Source of the DNA: Cladocopium goreaui
Lineage: Eukaryota > Sar > Dinophyceae > Suessiales > Symbiodiniaceae
Assembly (NCBI GenBank): GCA_947184155.2
Contig: CAMXCT020001823.1
Coordinates: 62,001 to 126,000 of the forward strand
Direction: 5' to 3'
Length of the DNA: 64,000 nt
The number at the start of each line of letters is the position of its first letter. The first letter of the stretch is position 1. Below the pieces are notes generated by a model, which was not told the origin of the DNA, did not search any database, and saw nothing but the letters and a program-made list of their open reading frames with translations. This document shows positions 8,956-20,300 of this stretch, piece after piece. The translations under genes were made by a program, and so were the position numbers.

Positions 8956-9053
8956 TACCCTCTGGTAAACTAACATAACTATGGAAATCACAATTTTTAA
9001 TGGGAAAACTCACTATTTCTATGGCCATTTTCAATAGCTATGTCCAGAGGGTA
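8956..9053. mobile_element. Family A element
   Basis: TACCCTCTGGTAAACTAACAT to GCTATGTCCAGAGGGTA. The right end has lost the GTTTAC block. Confidence 0.9.
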
Positions 9054-9506
9054 TTTATATAACCAACTTCTGAAGGTTGAATGAGGTTTAACCAGCAGAA
9101 ACAGGGTTGACCCATCAAAAAGGCAAGTGATATCCACAAGGAGAAATAGGTCATTTTACCCGTTTATTTACCCGGTTTTCTTTGTACTTGGGGTGTTGGG
9201 AGCAATCTTGCAATAGGGAACCATGATTTTCACACAATGTTCCATCTTCGGACAAAACCATAGTATGGTTTATATGTTCCCATTTAAATCCCATTTTAAA
9301 TCCTATATTTTTGGTCATATCACACAATGATCCCATGATTTCGTTCTACACCGTCACGTTCCGACAGTTTGAGCCTCGCTGACGGCTCACTGGCTCCACA
9401 TCTAATGGGGGGGAACCCCAATAGCTGGCTGGCTGTCTGATTTATTTCATTGAAAATCCCAAACAAAAATGGATGAGAAGTGGGGGTGGCCCTATGGATT
9501 GGAAAC

Positions 9507-9633
9507 CTCCAAGAGCCTTGACCTTTGTGCATGGCTTGCATGCTGCATATCTGTTGCGTGCCTCGTACATGCTGGAGTGCACTCCACGTGTGGAATGCTT
9601 CCTGAAGTGGTCCATTACAGTACTTGAACTTGT
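9507..9633 (+). CDS. Candidate exon abutting a family B element
   Basis: The frame containing PRALTFVHGLHAAYLLRASY stays open to the start of the family B element at 9634. Cys-rich and protein-like, with no family recognised. The left border is not defined. The element beginning G|GGTAAAT directly after it could supply a 5' splice site. Confidence 0.4.
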
Positions 9634-9745
9634 CTGGGTAAATTATAACGACCTCACTGCGACCTCACTGGGAATGATGGTTAGTAAGGGAAATCATCCC
9701 AATATGGCCTTAATTCAGGTTAGTGAATTATTATAATTTGCCCAG
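9634..9745. mobile_element. Family B element, copy 2
   Basis: CTGGGTAAATTATAACG to TTATAATTTGCCCAG. Confidence 0.95.
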
Positions 9746-10081
9746 ACTAGTCTGCTCAAACCATGGGCGTTAAATCTTGCACCTGGAAGCTTGGCCAGCT
9801 CGTCGCAGGTGGCTAATCCTTCCGTTATGGCCTGCTACCCATGTGGGTGATACCATCCCCAACTGGTCCTTGTTGATGGCATTGGGTAAAGCACATTGGC
9901 CATATATATCAGTATCTCCCAGAATTATGCCATTGTTATATCCCATAATATCCCATAATTACCTCCATTGACTAGCGAACAATTACAATTCTTCGTATAA
10001 TACCATTATAGTAACCAATATTTGTCAAAAATTTCACAAAATATCCCAGAATTATCTTCATTACCAACCATGATTTGTCAG

Positions 10082-10267
10082 CGTTGTTCTTCCCAAAGAA
10101 GTTTCTTCAGCGTTATCCGCTGTTCACCGCTTGCGTCGAGGCCACGAAGGAGCAGCAGCAGAAGGAGGGGATCAAGGCCACCATTTTTTATGGGGTGGAT
10201 TCGGAGCGAAAAATCCAGAAAGTTTTTGGATGGTTTGGTGCCTCAAATTCCACCAAAATTGATGATT
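10082..10267 (+). CDS. Candidate exon, charged helical segment
   Basis: Follows TTTGTCAG|. Reads ALFFPKKFLQRYPLFTACVE and then a Glu/Gln/Lys-rich stretch (EATKEQQQKEG), open until the family B element at 10268. It is one of the more convincing islands: no stop over about 185 nt and a balanced composition. No family recognised. The last 13 bases are duplicated on the far side of the element. Confidence 0.5.
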
Positions 10268-10378
10268 CTGGGTAAATTATAACGACCTCACTGCGACCTC
10301 ACTGGAATCATGGTTAATAAGGGAAATCATCCCCAAATGGCCTTAATTCAGGTGAGTGAATTATTCTAATTTACCCAG
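10268..10378. mobile_element. Family B element, copy 3, with 13-bp flanking duplication
   Basis: CTGGGTAAATTATAACG to TAATTTACCCAG. The 13-mer AAAATTGATGATT lies directly at both edges (10255-10267 and 10379-10391). Confidence 0.95.
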
Positions 10379-10568
10379 AAAATTGATGATTTGATGATAT
10401 ATCATGATATATCCCATGATATCAGATTATATTCCATGTTTTGCATATGTTTTCAACCCAACTTGAAGGCAGAGTCATTGTGTTTCTTCGCCGTTTGTTT
10501 GCTAAGTCACTTAAAGGCTGCTAGGCTAATCGTGGTGACATCACCGCAAACAATTTCAACCTCGAATA

Positions 10569-10741
10569 CTCTTTGGTAAATCACCATGTTCAATAGGTAA
10601 ATCATCATCAACTCCATGTATCACTGGGTATCACTGTATCACTGTATAATAAATCATAATCATCAATAGGTATCACTGTATCAATGGAGTTTTTTCATCT
10701 ATTTTCCATAGGCCACAGCCATGTTAAAGAACCAGAGGGTA
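10569..10741. mobile_element. Degenerate family A element with internal expansion
   Basis: CTCTTTGGTAAATCACCATG at the left and CATGTTAAAGAACCAGAGGGTA at the right, with repeated ATCACTGTATC units between. Confidence 0.6.
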
Positions 10742-11161
10742 CCATTTGGAAGTCCAAAACCTGCTGGTTAAACCTTGCTTGGGTTGTTTGTCGGGCTTCA
10801 ATTTTACCATGAACAAGGACCACAAAAGATAGAAGGCAGAACCAGCTTACGAATCTGGTTGGATATCTTACAATCTGATTTTGCCAGAACAATATATCAG
10901 AATCGCTATTATTCTTTACGGATTACAATGATGACCAAGTTAAACTTGTTTCGTGTGTTGGAGATCTAACAACATCTATGTTGTGTGTCTTACATTGTTG
11001 GGAAAACCCTCTTTCATCGACTTGCTCGATCCTCATTTTCAGTTTTTTTCAATGGCCCCTTTCAAGGGCCTTGGATTGCTATAAACTGAAAGGTGGGGCC
11101 CGCCAGGTATGTCCGTTGGTTTAAAACCTCCATTAACTAAGATATCTTTTACCTAGAAGAG

Positions 11162-11254
11162 GTATCATGAAAAATATGGTTGCCACTGCCAAATGCCAGG
11201 CCCTAAACTTTAGGGCCTGACATTTGGCTACAGCAGCCATAATTTTCATGATAC
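11162..11254. repeat. 93-bp near-perfect hairpin
   Basis: GTATCATGAAAAATATGGTTGC pairs with the sequence ending at 11254, and CCAAATGCCAGGCCCTAAA pairs with TTTAGGGCCTGACATTTGG at the centre. Similar sequence (AGGTATGTCCGTTGGTTTA / AGATATGTTTGTTGGTTTA) flanks it on both sides. A one-copy inverted-repeat element in this window. Confidence 0.85.
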
Positions 11255-11259
11255 AAGGT

Positions 11260-12470
11260 GATGCACTCCAGATATGTTTGTTGGTTTATAACCACATCAT
11301 ACCACATCTAAGTATAGTTTCAATCACAATCACCATAAACCATACTTAAACCAGTCATTTGCACCACGCTAAGCAACTGGGGCACCACCTTGTGGGGGGG
11401 CTCCCCTGACAGGCGAAGAAGCTGCACGACAAGGCAGACCAACGGCTGGATGGTTTCATGGGGAATTGTGGGGATATAACCAGTGTGAGTTTGAGATCAT
11501 TTAGATCCTTACACCATGTTCCTTGTCGTGGGTTTCGGTTCAAACTACCCTTGAGCTGTTGGTTGCAAAAACGGTCTCCCTAGCGCAATTCAAAGCAGCA
11601 ATAATGGGGTAGACGAAAAATGGGGAAATCGTTGACATCACTGGGGAACCACATAGCCTCCCACCAACAGTAGTGAAGGTTGGTCGGAAACTCCCAAGAG
11701 AGGTGACGGGAATAATGAGATAACATGGATTTCAGGCGAATAATACCAACTTGATATATGATATTTTGGTGTGTCTGAAAATGGCCTGTACCCCAAATGA
11801 CCATCAGACAATGGGAAACATGATTTTGAAATACTTTGAACCACCTGGTTTTCCGGTAATTACCATATTTTGAGACAAACCCATATGCCTTAGAACATGA
11901 TTTCCCTGTGCATTGTCCTAAAAAGGTTGGGGTTCCCCTTGACATTTTGGACACAAGAAGAAAAAGTAGCCACCCATGATTGGCTGAACATGGGATCAAC
12001 AAGTTGACTGACTTTCTGTCACATCATTCTACATGTGTAATGTTTTGCACATGTTTTTTTTTCTGTATTCTGAACATTCGATCATGTTTCTCCTAGAACG
12101 AGAGATTTTCAAGTGCCAGGTTCGATGACCTCATATATAGCTGCCTGCATACTTCAGAGATTCGATAGGATTGGGGGGGTAAATGAAATAAGGCTTGCGA
12201 TACATCATGGATGATTTATTGGTGGGTGCAGTATAGGCTATATCCCCAATGTTACTGGCTAAACATCTCCCCAGTTTTCTTCACTGGCTCAACCAACTCG
12301 ATGGGTGCTTTAATGCCTGAAAAATCAACATCTTTTGCCATATATGATGGAAAATGGTAGTAACAAATCATCACAATAGTTTGCCACCAATGGGAATACG
12401 AAACCAAAACCTATAATCTAGCCTAACATAACCACATCTAACCATAACTAACCATATCCAACCATAACTA
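11260..12470. other. Non-coding stretch, no gene recognised
   Basis: A minus-strand open frame covers 11580-12002 (140 codons), but its composition does not look like a conserved protein and no splice-like borders were seen. Left uncalled. Confidence 0.35.
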
Positions 12471-12601
12471 CAATGTGAGGCCCCCCAGTTATAAGTTGGT
12501 TTAGATTCGCCCCAGTAACTAGTTCGTTATAAATACCATAAACCATAGTGACATTGGAGTTATGTTCACCAACTGAACGCTATCTTGGGGGCCTCACATT
12601 G
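12471..12601. mobile_element. Family E TIR element, copy 1
   Basis: CAATGTGAGGCCCCCCAGTTA at the left and GGGGGCCTCACATTG at the right, flanked by TA. A second copy is at 38095-38230. No coding sequence. Confidence 0.85.
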
Positions 12602-12657
12602 TATGTTTGTGTTTTTTTCCCCACCTGCCAGGTGAGGGTTGTTAGATTTTATGTCAG

Positions 12658-12782
12658 TTGCCTCCTCCTCCTGCTCCTCCTGCTCCTCCTCCTCCTCCTG
12701 CTCCTCCTCCTCCTCCTCCGCCTCCTCCTGCCTCGTCCTCCTCCTCCTCGTCGTCCTCGTCGTCCTCGTCGTCCTCGTCGTC
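12658..12782. repeat. CTC/CTCCTG trinucleotide-rich tract
   Basis: Imperfect (CTC)n and (GTC)n repeats, open in every frame for compositional reasons only. Confidence 0.9.
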
Positions 12783-12789
12783 AACTGCG

Positions 12790-13016
12790 ACCCGCGATCC
12801 ACAGTGTTCTCTGCCGGACCTCAACCACGACCATCCACGCCCAGTGTTCCCTGCCGGACCTCAACCACGACCATCCAGCCCACCCTGCCGGACCTCAACC
12901 GCGAGTATCCCCGCCCAGTTTTCCCTGCCGGACCTCAACCACGACCATCCACGCCCAGTGTTCCCTGCCGGACCTCAACCGCGAGTATCCACGCCAAGTG
13001 TTCCCTGCCGGACCTC
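12790..13016. repeat. 39-bp minisatellite, about six units
   Basis: Each unit contains CCTGCCGGACCTCAACC followed by either ACGACCATCCA or GCGAGTATCC. The unit length is close to a multiple of three, so several frames stay open without this meaning a gene. Confidence 0.9.
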
Positions 13017-13034
13017 ATGTAGGAAGATATGGGA

Positions 13035-13592
13035 CAAAGAATGTGCAGAAGAAAGTTAGAAAGAATGTCAGAAAGAATGTCAGAAGATATGCCAGAAGAT
13101 ATGCCAGATAGAATGCCAAAGAGAATGCCAGATAGAATGCCAGAAGATATGTCAGAATATATGCCAGAAGATATGCCAGATAGAATGCCAGATAGCCAGA
13201 AGATATGCCAGATAGATATGCCAGAAGATATTCCAGAAGATATGCCAGATAGAATGCCAGATAGAATGCCAGAAGGTATGCCAGATAGAATGCCAGAAGA
13301 TAGAAGATGCCAGATAGAATGCCAGAAGAATAAGATATGCCAGATAGCCAGATAGAATGCCAGAAGAATGTCAGAATGCAGATAGAATGCAGAAGAATGC
13401 CAGAAGATATGCCAGAAGATATGCCAGAAGAATGCCAGAAGAATGCCAGATAGAATGCAGAAGATATGTCAGATAGAATGCCAGAAGATATGCCAGATAG
13501 AATGCCAAATAGAATGTCAGAAGATATGCCAGATAGAATGCCAAATAGAATGTCAGAAGATATGTCAGATAGAATGCCAGAAGATGTGCCAG
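13035..13592. repeat. 12-bp-unit minisatellite (ATGCCAGATAGA type)
   Basis: Dozens of ATGCCAGATAGA and ATGCCAGAAGAT units. The plus frame reads Met-Pro-x-x repeats; the minus strand is open for about 200 codons. Both are consequences of the 12-bp period. The reverse complement of the same family fills 58549-59810. Confidence 0.95.
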
Positions 13593-14217
13593 TAAGAACA
13601 TGTATAAATGTCATGGTGGGGATCACACGAAGAAAAGTAATTTAGTTAATTGATGTTCACCCATCATCATCAACCATTACCGGCCTGACTATAGATTCGC
13701 CATGATTTGTCCATCATAAACTAACTAACCATAACTAACATTAACTAACCACAAAAAAACAGGTCATGGGGTGTCCCAAATTTGGCCCCAGCTTCTTGAA
13801 GGCTTCTGCCTCTGGAGATCTTTCCGAAACGAAGGCCTGGCAAAAAGCCGGATCTTCCCACGATGTCCGAAACGAGGGGGATTTCATGGTGATTCCCTAA
13901 GAAAACCATACGAAAATAGTGGTAAACCATAGGAAAACCATAGGAAAATGGTGATTTAACCACTATAAATGGGGATTGAATGGTGATTTGTTGTGGTTTA
14001 ACAATGGGTTAACAATGGTGAATTTCATGGGATGATATCGGATTTACCGGTAATTTGTTACAGTTAGCTATGGAACATGGCCGTTGAGTTCATTGATTTA
14101 CCTATTAATTCGATGGTGATTCTCCATAGCGAACTGTTAGTCATAACCAGAGGGGAAATGATGTGACCAATAGAAGTTGGGCTTATCGTGGGCATAACAT
14201 GGGAATGTAATGGGATA

Positions 14218-14325
14218 TACCCTCTGGTAAACATACAAAAAACTATTGAAAATCACCATTTAGTTCGTAGATTTTCCCATTAATAGCATGGTGATTTTCC
14301 ATGGCTAAACGTTTACCAGAGGGTA
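14218..14325. mobile_element. Family A element
   Basis: TACCCTCTGGTAAACATACAA to AAACGTTTACCAGAGGGTA. Left and right subtypes differ. The preceding 13600-14217 holds no recognisable gene apart from an unconvincing minus-strand frame at 13745-13963. Confidence 0.9.
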
Positions 14326-14799
14326 GATGGGGATACGACCAAAGATGATTAGTGGTTGGCAATCATAGTTGTGACCCCTTTGTATGAGGTAACCCCACTT
14401 AGGAAACTTCTTAACCAGGGTTTTTTCGGTACCGGTTGCTACACAGAATGATCCTCCAAGCAGTCGGGGATCAGTTGAGTTTTGCTCACAGTTATTGAGA
14501 GCCACCAAATGGAGGATCAAGAGTCCAAAAGAGGGACCGTCTCGGTCTCGGGTGGATGTATGCAGTTTTGCTTTCTCCCTCCCTCCCGCTATATAGATAT
14601 ATTGATATATATACATAGCTGGCGATTATTGTTCAATTTAGGGTGCAAGCTATGATCAAGCTGTTTTAAGATCAGATGCTCCAGCCATTTTTGGGGAGTC
14701 ATCCTCTCCATAGCCTGCCGTGGCTGGTAGAGGTCTTTTCTGAGGCTCCGGGTTGGATGAGAAATGTGGCATACCCGGCATACCGCAATATTTACCCTA

Positions 14800-14927
14800 C
14801 TTGGTGGCTCATCCCACTTAGTAAGTGGGTTATAACCCCAGTTTTTTGAGTGGATTAACCCTACTTATCCCATGTAAATCACTGGGGTTATAACCCACTT
14901 ACGAGCCGTGGGTAGTTCGCCACCAAG
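14800..14927. mobile_element. Family D palindromic element, copy 1
   Basis: CTTGGTGGCTCATCCCACTTA at the left and CGTGGGTAGTTCGCCACCAAG at the right. The interior contains a second pairing of the ACTGGGGTTATAACCCACTT type. Confidence 0.9.
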
Positions 14928-15117
14928 AAGACTAAATACACAAAAAGATGTGAAAAACCAATGGTTTCCTTTCGGGGATGGTAAATTAGCCCAAAAAAAT
15001 CCCCCAAATTTTCCTGATTCAATGCTCATTTTGTGAGTTATGTCACTTAGCCCAAGTTTATCTTGGTTAATCTTCATTGTTGGATAATCTTCATGTTTGG
15101 TTTTTGTTTGGTAAATC

Positions 15118-15190
15118 TACCCTCTGGTAATTTAACATAACTATGGAAAATCACCATTTATAGTGAAATTTCCCATGAAAAATGATGATT
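15118..15190. mobile_element. Family A element, right end missing
   Basis: Normal left end and interior, then the match stops at about 15190, just before a protein-like island. Confidence 0.8.
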
Positions 15191-15199
15191 ATCGCACAA

Positions 15200-15297
15200 T
15201 CCACATTTTGCGTGGTGACACACTGCCGGCCGGTTGTGCCACCGCAGGTTGGGCTGAAGACCGTCGGGAGCCCATTTTGGAGTCGATGAGTTGCTAA
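15200..15297 (+). CDS. Candidate exon ending in a stop codon
   Basis: Reads ILRGDTLPAGCATAGWAEDR and then REPILESMSC, with a stop at 15295. It directly follows the truncated family A copy. It could be a terminal exon or simply run into an intron. No family recognised. Confidence 0.4.
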
Positions 15298-15309
15298 ACA
15301 CGCGGATGT

Positions 15310-15431
15310 TACCCTCTGGTAAACGTTTTACATAGCGAACTGGAAAATCACCATTTTCAATATAATGGGAAAATCAAGGAACTTTCGACTGGGCCATTTT
15401 TTATAGCTATGTAACAAATTACCAGAGGGTA
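15310..15431. mobile_element. Family A element, mixed ends
   Basis: Left TACCCTCTGGTAAACGTTTTA, right ATGTAACAAATTACCAGAGGG. Confidence 0.9.
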
Positions 15432-15879
15432 TTGGATGTTCATGAGAAACAAGTTGGACATCGCCCAGGAATGGGGGATTTGACCAACAAGTTGATGGGG
15501 GATTTGACCAAGTGCGGTCGTTTTGTCAACGGATTGAAGAAGTCAAGCCACGGAAACGTATGGCATCTTTGACCAGGATTGGAAAATCTAGCTATTTCAA
15601 TGTGGACCATAAATCATCAGCAATATTGTTGGGTATATCATGGTATATCCCGGATATATCCCTATTTGGGATGATGTTTAAAATGAGCCTAGTTGGCTAA
15701 TGCGATGGTTTATTTCTTGGTTTACCTCATGCCTCCTTATTCACATTCACGCAATGGTATTCTTGGCCGGCGCCAGAAAGGTTACAGCCTGCGCCATTAA
15801 AGGTTCAGAGATGGGACACGAAGTTCTCCAACTTGTTCGGTGAAACTATCCTCGCAAGAAATCGCGTGAGAATAGCGTC

Positions 15880-16060
15880 ATGTTGGGTCCTAACTGTGAC
15901 TGCACACTGGCTACTGACACTAATTCGATCGCAGAAACAACTACCAGATCGAAGCAGATCCCTGGTTACATGACCAGCAAGATGGAGCTGGTAAACCAAC
16001 CGTTTGAGTTTGTTGGCCCTCTTTTGGCAAAATTAATTGAGGTATTAGAGGTATACATAT
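15880..16060 (+). CDS. Weak candidate exon
   Basis: An open frame with unbiased composition (MLGPNCDCTLATDTNSIAET near its start) running into TA-rich sequence. Borders unclear; no family recognised. The following 16060-17070 holds TA-rich tracts and no convincing gene. Confidence 0.25.
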
Positions 16061-17071
16061 ATATATATTATTCATATGAACAACTACATATTTTGTGGTC
16101 TGCATCGTATCAAGCCGATCAAGCCATGATGCCATGATAGCCTCACTTCAGATACAGATCTACTTTGACTACTCTGCGGTTTCATTTAACCTGGCAGGGG
16201 GAACTCTCTTATCTCTAGATGATTTCAATCTTGAAAACAGTTGGATTTTCCAGAAAGCCATGATTACCTACCAAAGGGCAATTGGTTCATTGGATATTAG
16301 CCATATGTATATATGTACATGTATGATCATGTATGTACATCGTACATATTTTAAGCCTGATATATATATATATATATATTGTTAAGTAGAAATCCAGAAT
16401 TGCCTCCAAACAGAAACACTTGGTCACCTAGGCCAACTGAACATGGACAATGTGAGTCAAAACATATAAATCCCTGCGGTAAAATTCAGAAAGACATGTG
16501 GAAAACCATGAAAAATGTCAGATGTCTCCCCAGAGAAATGATCTGCAAATAGGTTTCTGTCTCCAGATCTTTGGTAGCTAAAATAGAAGGGTATCCCAGA
16601 TTTTTCGTAGTAAACCTCCGTAAATCCCAGCTATTTTTATGTGAACAGCGAGGGTATCCCAGATTTTTTCCGACCCATAGCAAGAGATAACTCGAATCGA
16701 CTTTTCGATTCTGGGGCAAACAGTGACGGTCGTTCAAGAGTGGGTGTAGAAGCTCTACATGGTGCAACCAACATAACAACATAACATTATAATACATCAT
16801 ATAGATGCCCATGATAACATATAAAACTATTTCGCTTCCCGAGAACATCATTCTAACTCTATTCTAACTATTTCCCTTTCCAATAACATTATATAAATAC
16901 CCATGATAACCCCCCGGCCCACAATTTGATTCGATCCAATCTTTCAACCAGCTTGTACGCTTCAGGGAAAGGTCAGCCCCACAAAATCTCATGGTAACTT
17001 CCAAAAAACGTTTGGGTTTTCCATCGGGATATAACATGATATAACTATAGTTGGATGGGCTTATAAAATGT

Positions 17072-17206
17072 TACCCTCTGGTTATGACTAACAGTTCGCC
17101 ATGGTTTTTCGATGGCCCTAATCGAAATAGATGATTTTCCCAGCTAGAAACCTCCATTTATTTTCGGGATTTTCCATGGCGAACTGTGAGTCATAACCAG
17201 ATGGTA
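17072..17206. mobile_element. Family A element, GTTATGAC subtype
   Basis: TACCCTCTGGTTATGACTAAC to GAGTCATAACCAGATGGTA; long arms including AGTTCGCCATGG. Confidence 0.9.
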
Positions 17207-17485
17207 TAAACCAACCCTAACCAACCCGGACGATTAGGTGCCCCTTTTTGCGGCACTGGTTCCGCGGTTCCAAGGATGAGGAATATTTGGCCGAATTGAC
17301 GACCACCTGTACCAAGAAGGCACCGAATTGGACGACCACGGTGACAGTTTTTTGGGTCTGTGAATTGGGTCGATGATTTTACCATTCGACATGGGCATCG
17401 ATTGGGGTCCATATTAAGTTTAGTGGTGTACCATGTACCTGATCTTACTTTGATAAATTATACCACATGTTACCCTACAAAATTG

Positions 17486-17601
17486 GGAGACCTTGCTGAT
17501 TCTTCCAGCAATGCGGGTTGTGCTGATGTGGTAGTCCCAGTCCTATCTGGTTGGCAAAGAAATGTCATGATCCAGCTTCCCTGTGAGCTTGGCAAGTCTA
17601 G
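17486..17601 (+). CDS. Candidate exon with strong 5' splice site
   Basis: Reads GDLADSSSNAGCADVVVPVL and then SGWQRNVMIQLPCELGKS. It ends at TCTAG|GTGAGTGG, the best consensus 5' splice site among the islands. The left border is uncertain. No family recognised. Confidence 0.5.
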
Positions 17602-17645
17602 GTGAGTGGTTATATGTGGTTATCATACCCCAGTTATACATCGGT

Positions 17646-17756
17646 TACCCTCTGGTAAACATACAAAAAACTATGGAAAATCACTATTTCAATGGGAAAA
17701 TCCACTATTTCTATGGCCATTTCCAATAGCTTTTTGTAAGTTTACCAGGCCGGGTA
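17646..17756. mobile_element. Family A element, damaged right end
   Basis: TACCCTCTGGTAAACATACAA to AAGTTTACCAGGCCGGGTA. Confidence 0.85.
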
Positions 17757-18185
17757 ACCACTTGTGAAAAACGGGAGCACCAAGGTGGCCATGGCCACCT
17801 GGAAGGCATCCGAAGGATTTTTGGGTCCATACTTGGACCACTTTTGGACCACTTTTGGACCACTTGGACTTCGCCATTTTCGGGGGTTTCAATGGTGAAA
17901 CCCTCTGAAACTACATGGATGTGGGTCAAAATGGAAGACCGATGTGGAACCACAGATGGAAAAGTCTAGTTTAGTATTAACCATCCATAATTTTGGGGTA
18001 CCTAATTTTGACCCATAGTCACATGGGGAAAAGCGTTTTTTTTTTTGCGTGACTTGTGCATGACTTTGCATTTTCCTGGGTAAGACAAGTCTTTTACTGT
18101 ACCATGTTAGTTTCCGGTGGGGTAAATTTCGCAGGTGGATATGGGTATGGGTTCAAAATCACCCCAAAAATATGTGATTCAATCT

Positions 18186-18306
18186 CTGGTTGGTGGTTGT
18201 CCTAGTGGGTGGTTTGAACTATTTATTGTTTCCCATCCAACAAACCGGATGATGATCCCCATTGACTACCGTATATTTTTCAGGGGGTGGCTCACAAACC
18301 AACCAG
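18186..18306. mobile_element. Family C element, copy 1 (diverged)
   Basis: CTGGTTGGTGGTTG at the left, ATATTTTTCAGGGGG inside, CAAACCAACCAG at the right. Confidence 0.8.
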
Positions 18307-18483
18307 CTAAGATTCACTACTAGCCTCTGGTAATCAAAGAGGGCAATGGAAAATCCCCATAACATCGATGATGATTTTCTCATATCAGAAGCTCTAAATC
18401 AGAGAGGATTTGATATTTGCCGATCATTTTCCCATGATTTTCCCATGGTTTTCATGGTGATTTTCCATTCCATGGATCTATCC

Positions 18484-18600
18484 CTGCAGGCTGCAGACTT
18501 CAAGGATCGTCAGAAGGTGAGGGCTGAGGACAAGTCAGCTGCTTTTGGGCTGCGGACCGGAGCCAAAAAAAAAGCAACTGGTGGGTCACCAAAAATGACT
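18484..18600 (+). CDS. Candidate exon, basic and charged
   Basis: After CTGCAG| it reads AADFKDRQKVRAEDKSAAFG and continues LRTGAKKKATG. A possible 5' splice site AGAAG|GTGAGG lies within, which would leave an exon of only about 27 nt. No family recognised. Confidence 0.35.
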
Positions 18601-18685
18601 GAAAAAATGATGGTTAATGATGGTTAATGATGGTTAATGATGGCTAATGATGGTTTAATGGATGGTTAATCATGGTTAATAATCA
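18600..18685. repeat. GATGGTTAAT-type short repeats upstream of a C element
   Basis: Repeated ATGGTTAATG and ATGGCTAATG units. The same kind of sequence precedes the C elements at 47015 and 56166. Confidence 0.8.
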
Positions 18686-18797
18686 CTGGTTGGTGGATTC
18701 AAACATGTCTTTTATTTTCCATAATATATATGGGATAATTAATCCTTCCCATTGACGAACTCATATTTTTCAGAGGGGTAGATCAACCACCAACCAG
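18686..18797. mobile_element. Family C element, copy 2
   Basis: CTGGTTGGTGGATTC to CAACCACCAACCAG, with CATATTTTTCAGAGGGGTA inside. Confidence 0.95.
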
Positions 18798-19036
18798 GCT
18801 CATAAAACCGGGTTATATAATCATGGTTAATCTAGATCTTAATCTATCTTAGTGGGGGGGGTAAGCATGGTGATCGTTGACTTGTAACTGCGGTGATGAC
18901 ATACGTACACATGATATGTTGTAGCCAGCCCGTACTTACGAACTATGGATGTAGCACCAAAAAGTTTTGATTTCAAAGTATTTCTGCAGGAAGCCATGGT
19001 TCAACCCTGTGTAAACTGAGACAGGAGCCTCAGAAA

Positions 19037-19140
19037 TACCCTCTGGTAATTTAACATAACTATGGAAAACCACCATTTTTAATGGGAAAATCCACTATAA
19101 ATCACCATTTTCAATAGCTATGTTAAATTACCAGAGGGTA
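19037..19140. mobile_element. Family A element, matched ends
   Basis: TACCCTCTGGTAATTTAACAT to ATGTTAAATTACCAGAGGGTA. Confidence 0.95.
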
Positions 19141-19180
19141 ATTTGCTGAGTTTGGAAGATAGTAGTCCCGTTATGTCCCG

Positions 19181-19400
19181 TTGGAAATTGCCATGGGAAG
19201 TTTCAGTTGGGCGCTTGCTGTAAATTTTCCCTCTGCCATACCCCGCATGCGGCGACGTCGCATGAGTAGAAGAGATGAAAGCATCACTCCTATCTTCAGG
19301 ATCATCACATCAAAAGTTGGAAATGCACTGGACAACTTGGATGTGTGGGCCGGAGGAATGATAAGTGGATGTAACAACTTATTGCAAGATTTTGTAAATG
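19181..19400 (+). CDS. Candidate exon with Arg-rich segment
   Basis: A frame open for 136 codons; the first 75 or so look protein-like: SFSWALAVNFPSAIP, then RMRRRRMSRRDESITPIFR, then IITSKVGNALDNLDVWAGG. The later part runs into TA-rich DNA. No family recognised and the borders are not defined. Confidence 0.4.
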
Positions 19401-20171
19401 TGGTAGACTGTGGATATATTTCACATTATTTGACATATTGGATTTGTCTGAAGATGGCTACCCCTAAATCAACTGGTTTATCATTGTTTTCGCCATTTGC
19501 AATCCCAATAACTGGGGAGAATTCTATGTTTTCAGACACACCCACATATAATATTTATAATATACATATTATATACATATCATATACATAATATATATAT
19601 ATGATTCTGATTGTATATGTATTACTGTATAATATATATATATATATATCGCTGGTTGATATTGGTGTTCTTTATCACCGATATGAACCACATACAAAAC
19701 CCGGATGCGTATCCCAAAATATAGTTTATAGATGTTTATAGTGGAAACCTAGCAATTTTGATGGCCTGGAGATATGCTTGACAAGTAATCTTGAATTTAT
19801 TTTTGGATCTAATTTTAAATCATTTATGATAGTTTGAAGGAAGTAGGAAACCAGTTGAGACAATCTGTGTTCCACAGCTGGGCAATCCATCAATCCCCTG
19901 GATCCCCATCCGATTGAATCCCTTTGTTTGTTGGTTAACCACTGATTTTTGCTGGTCAAACAGTCAAACACAGACTCGGACTCAAGTACTCTCTCGTCAA
20001 TGAAACATCGTAAATTTTCTTGGTTCAACACAGTTTTTTTCTAGTTAAACAACGATTTTTGGTGCTTAATCAGCTATAAATCCCACTAACCCCAAATTAA
20101 CTATAGTTATATTATATTCCACATAAACCCTAATTAGTTCATCATCATTTCTTTTAAAGGGAACTGTTATT

Positions 20172-20250
20172 TTTCACATGGAGTGAGGAGTTGGTGGCCA
20201 TTCAAGAAGCCACCAAAGCGATGAGCGAGGCGGCGGTGTTGGGGCTTTAA
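20172..20250 (+). CDS. Candidate short exon ending in a stop
   Basis: Reads FTWSEELVAIQEATKAMSEA and then AVLGL, with a stop at 20248. Helical composition; no family recognised. Confidence 0.35.
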
Positions 20251-20300
20251 GCATCAAAAGCCCAGAAAGAAATTGGGAAATAAGAGGTGAGTTTATTGAC

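Noticed and set aside
11580..12002. 140-codon minus-strand frame
   Set aside because: Composition is unremarkable, no motif, no splice-like borders, and the region resembles nearby non-coding DNA.
13015..13626. 203-codon minus-strand frame and 108-codon plus frame
   Set aside because: The 12-bp minisatellite keeps every frame open; no non-repetitive protein sequence is attached.
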